From Tubulanus polymorphus (taxonomy: Eukaryota > Nemertea > Palaeonemertea > Tubulaniformes > Tubulanidae), in contig NC_134025.1 of assembly GCF_964204645.1 (NCBI RefSeq), positions 14,972,001-15,036,000 of the forward strand: a DNA stretch of 64,000 bases, written 5' to 3'. Position 1 is the stretch's first letter. Every line of letters begins with the position of its first letter. Position numbers and translations under genes: made by a program. The notes beneath the pieces were generated by a model. That model ran no database searches, was not told the origin of the DNA, and was given only the letters and a program-made list of their open reading frames with translations. Shown in pieces: positions 57,634-64,000 of this stretch.

Positions 57634-57800
57634 CTGTAGCAATATTGAAGAGATGATCACCGTGTTCTACATTGAATGGGTTGTTCATCGTCGTTTTTAT
57701 TGTGGAAACAATCTTCATCGCATCATTCTCGTCTTTTGAGATTCTAGGTTTTGTTGACTCTTTATGAGATGGTTTTTCTTTGGAAAGTCCGCATAAATCT
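57634..57800 (-). pseudogene. exon of the CXC-nuclease gene
   Basis: It reads GLSKEKPSHKESTKPRISKD, then ENDAMKIVSTIKTT, NNPFNVEH and LFNIATG, and ends at donor ACAG|GTCAGT (57634). The splice to 57425 keeps the frame. The HKE..R...D..D pattern followed by NI-TG is usual in this family between the large N-terminal region and the nuclease. The upper boundary is uncertain; a stop lies just upstream in the same frame. Confidence 0.55.
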
Positions 57801-58186
57801 CATACACATGTGGTGTGGTTACTCTGGATGTGTGTATTTTTCACCCATCTTTTGAAAAATTAAAAATATGCAGTTTGATTAGGACATATTTATCTAGCCT
57901 ACCGGTATGTTGGCTTTGGCGCTGTAGACTACGCAAATGTATTTAAAACTCGTGTGAAACGCTTTAGAGGAGAAATATCTCAACAAAACGTGATAGATAT
58001 ATCATGATTTATCCATATAATTAAATTGATATAACGCGTTGATTTTCGCGATATCAGCTTTTTCAATATATCGATTTCACTAAGTGGACTTGATTTGAAA
58101 TATCGTGATGCTGACGTCGATCTTGTGATATTGTCTCATACAAGTAGTGATTATCATATTCAGAATAATTGTATTTAAGTATTTAC

Positions 58187-58402
58187 CTATCTCAAGTATC
58201 AGGATGGAGAGTTTTTCCAATCATGCCAGCCACACACTTTGAGTTGCGATTCAGTGTTTGTTCCAGTAAATGATCACTGGAAACACAGCTGAATGGTGAT
58301 CCAGAACGACTGATGGCGTGTTCACCATCCATCAAAGCGAAGTGAACATCTGGTGCGATTGCTGGTAAATTCTTCATGTCAATCAAGTAAACCAAACTCC
58401 AC
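58187..58402 (-). pseudogene. exon following the 617-aa region
   Basis: After acceptor ATTTCAG it reads WSLVYLIDMKNLPAIAPDVH and FALMDGEHAISRSGSPFSCV, and then GMIGKTLHPDT. A TGA stop falls five bases before the donor GATAG|GTAAAT (58187). Joined to the previous exon, AG plus G makes Arg, giving NYSRWSLVYL with no frame change. In the family this segment (YL..M...F..GEH, GGIIG.T) is strongly conserved. The stop is likely a mutation. Confidence 0.65.
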
Positions 58403-58508
58403 CTGAAATTGTGTATATTTCATTAAGCCTGCTTTGGTCTGTGTTACCTTACTGTCGACAAGTTTGAAAAGGAGCCATTCTTAAAATTTGATTCAAACTT
58501 AGACATAC

Positions 58509-60352
58509 CTACTGTAATTAGGACGATCAGCGACAAAAAAATAGGGCACCATTTCTGTCATGGTCTCCAGATGTAATGGCCAATTCGCAGTTCTTTCAGC
58601 ACGGATGAAATTCAAGAGAATCCCGACCATGTCTAGATACTGTTGCCAGAATCGAAATGTTTTGGACTTCGTAATTCCTTCTTCTCTGAACTTTTTTAGT
58701 AATATCATTGTTGCGTCGATGCTGTCTCCTTTTTCTAGAAACTCCAATAGCAGTCTGGTCAAGGCTTCAAACATTAGTTTATGGCTACGTACACACCTAT
58801 TATAGTGTGCTCCGTCCATTATTCTTTTCACAGTAGCAGTACCATACACATCAGACTCAATGAGAACATCCTCAATTCCACTGCATCGATAGAGTTTCCC
58901 GATCACAGCTAAGAAACAAAGTATTACATGAAATCCTCCAAGTCGTATAACTGTGTCTTTGAATACATCAGGGTAGTGAAATTGGATATCCTTTGCTTTC
59001 ACGTATATTCCTAAGTCGAATGTTATTACACTATTCATCTGTCCTATCTGGTACATCATGTTTCCCAATTTGGCCGGCACACTAAATACAGTCTCATTTA
59101 AGGTTGGTGACTCAGGAATAATGTCACAGTATCGTACGTTGCAAAGAATTGGATCTATTCCACAACTTTTCATATTGTATACTGTCCACCCAGGAACCAG
59201 TTCGATTACTTCTAAATTAAACAGTGTATTAGAGACCGCGCGTTGTATAAGCCATATTGTATCTTCAGAGTTTTCAAATCGTTCTAATCCCTCAAGCCAT
59301 TCAGGATTAACTTTTCCAAACATCTCCTTTTCAACTCGTTTCAGGGGTTTGAATGGTATTCCTATTTTTTCATTCGCAGGGTGGATCATATCAAATGGAT
59401 ACCAAGTCCTTGATTCTGATGGTCTTCTTTGGTACAAAATCATTGATGTAAAGTGTGATGTATTTTTCCCATCAATCGTTTCTTCGCTGAAGTCTAAATT
59501 ATCAGCTACAGCATGAACAAACGTCCCGGGTACTATATTTTTTGGAATGTTACCAACTTCTCTTGTTTCTGCTTCCTTTTTGTCTAATAATTGCAGTTCT
59601 TGGTAACTGATGGAATGCCCCATTCTGTTCAACATCGATACTATCTGTTTGGAACCAGTGATATTCTTGATAGCAAATGCTAGTGAAATGTGCTTCGCAG
59701 TCTTCACACTTCCACCTGATATTGCATGAATTAGGTCTTGAGCAAAAGACAAAATAAGTCTATCAGTCTTCGAACTTGTAATAGGCCAGCATTTATCACC
59801 GCTACCACAATCACTTAATAAAGGGTCCAAAAACAAATACAAGTATTTTGGCAAACTGTTCCTGATGTCTTCATCCGTTGTTGATGGAGTTGCTGGAGGG
59901 TATTTTGATTCTTTAATTGAATTTCTAATTATCTTTGCAGTATGGTATATCGATGAGTTATCTACCATTTCATTATTCCACATTCCATCGCCGACATTAC
60001 TTTCCACGGACCCATTCCAATTCTTACTTATTTCTAAAAACCAGTCTTCTTTAGAAATATTGCTGCTACACACTATTTGCGAATCCTTTCGATTGAAACT
60101 GTCATAGAATTCAATTTCGTCGCCAAAATAATTGATCAGTCTTTCTTTCAAACTTCTTGGATAATCTTCTATCACCATACCATTCAGATGTAGATAAGAT
60201 ATGTACATTTCATGGAGCTCTGAAAGCTTGTTAAGTTGCTTCTTAGTTGTCAAACTTTCACCCACTTTTCCAATCAACATCTCAAACGATGTGTCATACG
60301 GTGTAGTGGAATCGCAAGATTTTCTTTTTTCAGCATGTACAAACTTCGACAT
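58509..60352 (-). pseudogene. 617-aa conserved exon, possible RNase H-like transposase core
   Basis: This is one uninterrupted frame of 617 codons, the longest in the window. I recognise the family (large proteins repeated in corals, fish and other marine animals), but no function is named. Conserved landmarks are PGTFVHAVADNLDFSEETID (D284, D287), WTVYNMKSCG, SVITFDLGIYVKAKDIQ (D446), FKDTVIRLGGFHVILCFLAV (469-483), IEDVLIESDVYG and YNRCVRSHKLMFEAL. Asp residues in beta-strand-like settings followed by IRLGGFH suggest an RNase H-like DDE/D nuclease, which is inference only. It ends ADRPNYSR at donor AGTAG|GTATGT (58509). The start is unclear: the ATG at 60352 may lie inside an exon that continues upstream. 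Confidence 0.7.
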
Positions 60353-60420
60353 TGGGGATGGTAAATAGCTTTTGTGAATTTAAAAGAATCTGTCAGTAAT
60401 ACTTGCATCTCAACATCATG

Positions 60421-60586
60421 TTATGTTTGGGCCTGCTTTAGGAAAGGTTCTATAGAACCTAACGAGCTCAGCTTGAATGTTTTCGAGAATCCCTTGCATT
60501 TATCTTTTTGACAGATGAAACAACGGCTCCAGTGGTGAGTTATCCTTGGTTTTTTACAATCGGGCTCATCATTCTCATCAAGGTTC
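60421..60586 (-). pseudogene. possible first exon with a CxxC motif
   Basis: After acceptor TTTTCCAG (60587 side) the minus strand reads NLDENDEPDCKKPRITHHWS and then RCFICQKDKCKGF. Proteins of this family usually begin with such a W..C-x2-C knuckle. The frame ends in a stop at 60421 and no good donor joins it to the 617-aa exon. Confidence 0.35.
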
Positions 60587-60684
60587 TGGAAAAGAGAAAA
60601 CAATTAAAAGCAACTTAAAATTACCAATTCACGTTGTCTTCACCAAGCTACATTTTGACTACATATTATCGCACCACACACACG

Positions 60685-60927
60685 TAGGGGCTGATCTAGC
60701 GTCTAAGTTTCTTTTTTGGGGGGGGGGAGGGAAGGGCACCTACAGTAGACACCATCATCTGCGTCGCACTAAGAAGGGGCTGTCTGAAAATCTTGGAATT
60801 ATCATGCCATTTAAGTGCATTCTGAGCACAGCTGAGAACATTTTACTATACAATTTCTACAATTTTAGGGCACTTGAACATTTTAGGGGGAGTGCGCACC
60901 CCCTGCAAACCCTTAGATCCGCCCCTG
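60685..60927. mobile_element. short hAT-like MITE
   Basis: Left TAGGGGCTGATCTAGCG and right CTTAGATCCGCCCCTG are inverted, with one mismatch in the core. The inside has a 10-base G run and GGGGGAGTGCGCACCCCCTG. It lies in the 7.7-kb element, upstream of its gene. No duplication was identified. Confidence 0.5.
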
Positions 60928-61378
60928 ACACCAGTCACGACACACATGCACCACACATCAAAAACACAATTGGGCGAAAACGGCCAGTGCTGGATATGAA
61001 CTAGGCTAAGGCAATCTAAATGGTAGCCTACCTAATTTGAGTATTATGAGGTGGCTTTTTTATCCTTTTTCTCATATGAAACACTAAAGGCTACGTAAAC
61101 AGACCTTAGGGTTGGAAAAGTTCTTGCAAATTACATATCACTTGTTTATTTCATGTTTTAATTAAAGATTTATGTCTTACCATTTTGTACTCCATCCTGT
61201 TTAATTCATCAACCTTCATATTTCCATTGATCTTCATATTCATCAGTTTATATTCTTTAAAAATAGTTGCTATGCGGTATAAACTTTGTCTGTTGTCAAA
61301 CTATCATGGAAACAAAGATATAGGGGACTGGTCACAGCTACCTGCTAAAAACTTTCTTATGGCAAACTACTAAATACT

Positions 61379-61844
61379 TCCATGTTGCCATGGTAACAGT
61401 TCAATAACAATGGGGGATGGGTATCATATAATTTATCGGTGGGTTAATTACTCGCAATAAAATGTTGGAATGGTACATCGAACAAATGTTGTTTCAATTA
61501 TTTTATCAAAAAGTCACCATCGCTATTCAACATATTGAACTACGTAATGTTGCCACCAAACTATGCAAATTATTGGATTCAGGGGTACATAGAATCTAGT
61601 TGAAATGTCCAAATTTCTCAAACTCGGTGTCGTTAGATGCATAGTCAACCCCTCTTCAATAAAACATAATTTCTATTTGTTTAATATTTTTGTATCCAAC
61701 GAAATATACTCAAATAATGAGTGACATCGTTCATTATGTAACCAAAATATATGATTAATGCGTTTCCATGGCTACAACAATGAATTTTTTGAAGAGTTAA
61801 TATAATACCGAGTTAACACCTTGGCTGAACTTGTCAGACCAGTA
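61379..61844 (-). repeat. right inverted terminal repeat (about 466 bp)
   Basis: It starts inside with CATGTTGCCATGGTAACAG and ends GAACTTGTCAGACCAGTA. It is the partner of 54122-54592. Confidence 0.85.
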
Positions 61845-61984
61845 TCTCATTTAACCATCCGTTTTGATATCCATGCCCAAATGATAGTGTTTTAATCATG
61901 GAAACGACATTAAAATGAATGAATAGTAGTTGCTATAGCAACGATTTTCAAGGTCACGCCTGCAAAATCTTGACCAATGATAAT

Positions 61985-62517
61985 TGGATCCCGGTACTTG
62001 AGATCAAGGGCTACCTTCAAAAAACCTTCCGAGTCCTGTAGCTTCCTACTGGTTTGCTATTTCTCATTGCAATTGCTGATGGGTATTCTTTGGAAAGGGA
62101 TGTTTTATACCCGAGACAGGTATTTTTTATCAGCCAATTATGATGCAATTGGCGGCCATCTTGGTGTCATTAGTACTCATTCGTAGGTGGGAAAAAGTTT
62201 TTCGACGTTATATTGATACGTAAGTATATTTTGTTACAACAATGAATTAGAAAGTGGGTTTTGAATATGGTCACCAGGGGGCGTTGATTAGTAGAATATC
62301 TTAGTATTTCCATATTAAATTGGTAACAAGGCATTTTTTTATCACAATCAATTAAAAAATTGTAGCTGCTGACATGTTTTATGATTGTGTTGAGTTTCAA
62401 GGTCATTGGTTTTTGTATATGGTCACCAGGGGGCGTTGAAAATTGAAATTGTTAGATTGTTGAGCATTTGAAACCACTTCCCAAGTGGGCATGGTGTCCC
62501 TGGACCCCCCTAGTTTT
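61985..62517 (-). repeat. K-family copy, 3' half
   Basis: AGTCCTGTAGCTTCCTACTG, GGGTATTCTTTGGAAAGGGA, then GGCGGCCATCTTGGTGTCAT and two units with GTCACCAGGGGGCG boxes at about 62270 and 62422. It ends TGGTGTCCCTGGACCCCCCT. The first half of K is missing. Confidence 0.75.
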
Positions 62518-64000
62518 ACTTTTAAACAGGTCCTTAAGTAAAATTGCTAAAAATATTTTATATCGTTACATTATTAACTGTGTTTGTAATGACAAATAAT
62601 GTGTTATAATCAGGACTTTATGTAATGTTAATTTTTCATTGAGAGATTTTATATTGCAATATTTTTGAAAATGTTATCAATAAAGTTTGATGAAGTCGGA
62701 CAACCATTTTTCGTCTTCTCTGTGAAGTTTTTGCTGTGACTGTTATTCACTTAAGAGGTTTAAGAGGTATTCACTGATATGCAGTTTGAAACTGAAGTGG
62801 TTGTATAGAGCATCAAAAAAAAACCTCAAAAGGAATTACCAGCAAAAAGTTTCAGCTCATATGGATCTTTGTGAAAATAAGCCCAGAAAACAAGCATATT
62901 TTAAAAATAGGACAGTTTTGAATTCTAAATTACATTTCAGCACAAGTGATGACATATGTATTTGTTCTACATGTAAATGTAATTGATACGTTTAAAAACA
63001 TTGATCCAGCCAGCCCGGCGAGGCGGGACCTGTTCCTTTTCCCAAACTGGAACTTCCGATTATCTCGACAAAGTCTCAAGGTCCATGGACTTCTTGTTTC
63101 GGAATATTTTTTGTAGTCTTCATCCAGATAATGAGATGAATAGGACGTAATCCATTTTATGAACATATGATTTTATTTGGATATATCTTTCTCATATATC
63201 CTTACAAACAAATTAAGCCTAAAAGACTTTTAGAAACGATGTGTTTTGAGAGTAGCTGTTATGGTAGGAGTTACTCTGACATAGTCACTATTTACAGGCG
63301 AGTGGTTTTACAGTCACATTGACTGCTAGGGTGCACTATCGAAACCAGATGTTTTAAAATGGTCACTTTTCAATAGTAGACTCTTCGAAAACAGCCACTA
63401 TAAAAAAAACAAACCGAATTGAAAGGAATACTATTTCAGGGTGACTGTTTTGAAATGTATACTACTGGAAAAGTAGCCAATATCGTTAATTGCTTATTTT
63501 TCTCAAGTGTCTACTAAGTAAAAGTAGACGTTTGGGCTCGAAAGTGCGATAGACGTGTTCTTGGATTCAGCCTTTCATATCTAGCCAATCAGATTCGTGC
63601 TAATGATATAATGACTCTGCCGGTGAAAAACGTTGCATCCGATAGACTTAGTATCTAGACTCGTGGCCGCATTTCAGAAGTATAACAGGAACAAGGGCAG
63701 AGAAATGTTTGGGGTGATAGAGTTGGTGGGAAGGACGCTATATAATCGCGATTATTCCACTTCATTTGACTTTTGTTGTCAGGGCACCACAGTACTGGGG
63801 AATCCTGCTTTGTTGTGGTAACAGAAGTGCACGTTTACACGTCGGGGATTGAATCAATTTGGCAGTGTAGGTCTGTACATGAGAAGGTACAAAAATAGTA
63901 CTTCAAGTACTATTTTTAACTTAAGTACTTAACTTAAGTAACTAAAATATATTTTTGAAAGTGGTTTATTTATTCACAAAATTTCTTAGGCTTACAGGAT
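62518..64000. other. non-coding end of the window
   Basis: No exon was recognised. A perfect 13-bp-arm hairpin is at 63891-63917 (AAAAATAGTACTT / AAGTACTATTTTT), followed by AACTTAAGTACTTAACTTAAG. The part at 63230-63530 repeats GTAGCTGTTAT, GTCACTATTTACAG and TAGCCAATATCG-like words without clear structure. Confidence 0.4.

Larger units (their letters stand above)
54122..61844. mobile_element. 7.7-kb transposon with 470-bp inverted ends and a CXC-nuclease gene
   Basis: 54122-54592 and 61379-61844 are inverted repeats at roughly 95% identity by eye, both starting TACTGGTCTGACAAGTTCAG. Between them lies a minus-strand multi-exon gene: an unnamed roughly 620-aa conserved region, a FEN/XPG-like nuclease region and a CXC zinc-binding motif. 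The structure argues for a DNA transposon; Academ elements (AcademX) are the known group with an XPG-type nuclease and a Cys-rich finger, but the link is my inference. No clear target duplication was found. The gene has a frameshift, stops and a MITE insertion, so the copy is inactive. The alternative is that the arms are two independent copies of a 470-bp repeat. Confidence 0.65.

Noticed and set aside
59058-59516. 152-codon plus-strand frame within the 617-aa exon
   Set aside because: Shadow of the strongly conserved minus-strand frame.

Overview
Organism and character. The window has no dense gene layout. Coding pieces are short exons bounded by GT/AG splice sites, the DNA is AT-rich, and most of it is dispersed repeats and transposon remains. 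It is a metazoan nuclear genome. The very frequent palindromic word TAGGCCTA, and the mix of ISL2EU, Merlin, piggyBac-like, Harbinger-like, hAT-like, DIRS-like and LINE pieces, suggest a marine invertebrate, perhaps an echinoderm or hemichordate. That lineage call is inference and not firm.

Host genes. Only two good host candidates are visible. The first is an exon on the minus strand (15728-16133) that resembles the CDK-inhibitor domain of the p21/p27/Dacapo family, with a GC-rich CCAAT-containing upstream region. The second is a plus-strand exon (36605-37346) encoding one C2H2 zinc finger and an acidic, serine-rich tail. Both end at good splice donors, and their remaining exons were not found.

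Layout. 0-15 kb: a DIRS-like reverse transcriptase fragment, a Harbinger-like MITE with TTA duplications, a piggyBac-like MITE flanked by TTAA, and a hAT-like element split by another repeat. 15-22 kb: the CDK-inhibitor-like exon, a LINE fragment on the minus strand, several copies of a roughly 100-bp palindrome, and a Merlin transposon with long inverted ends and a nearly intact transposase. 22-41 kb: three 2.2-2.4 kb copies of one family (H; rolling-circle Helentron type is possible), a foldback family made of tandem GTAAC-rich palindromes (F), and many copies of a repeat (K) whose roughly 153-bp internal units carry a CTCF-like motif. 42-46 kb: inverted LINE pieces, a second piggyBac-like copy and hairpins. 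46.1-53.4 kb: a decayed ISL2EU-type transposon with a THAP-DDE transposase and a SAP-SWIM-YqaJ nuclease gene. 54.1-61.8 kb: a 7.7-kb element bounded by roughly 470-bp inverted repeats. 62-64 kb: another K copy and non-coding DNA.

Main discovery candidate. The 54122-61844 element carries, on the minus strand, a multi-exon gene. Its parts in order are a conserved roughly 620-aa region of unnamed function, a FEN/XPG-like nuclease region and a C-terminal CXC (tesmin/TSO1-like) zinc-binding motif. The splice junctions I could test keep the reading frame. The copy is dead: it has a homopolymer frameshift, in-frame stops, and a 598-bp hAT-like MITE inserted with a 6-bp target duplication inside the nuclease exon. 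It resembles the poorly described CXC-domain proteins that are expanded in corals and other marine animals, and may belong to the Academ (AcademX) type of DNA transposon.
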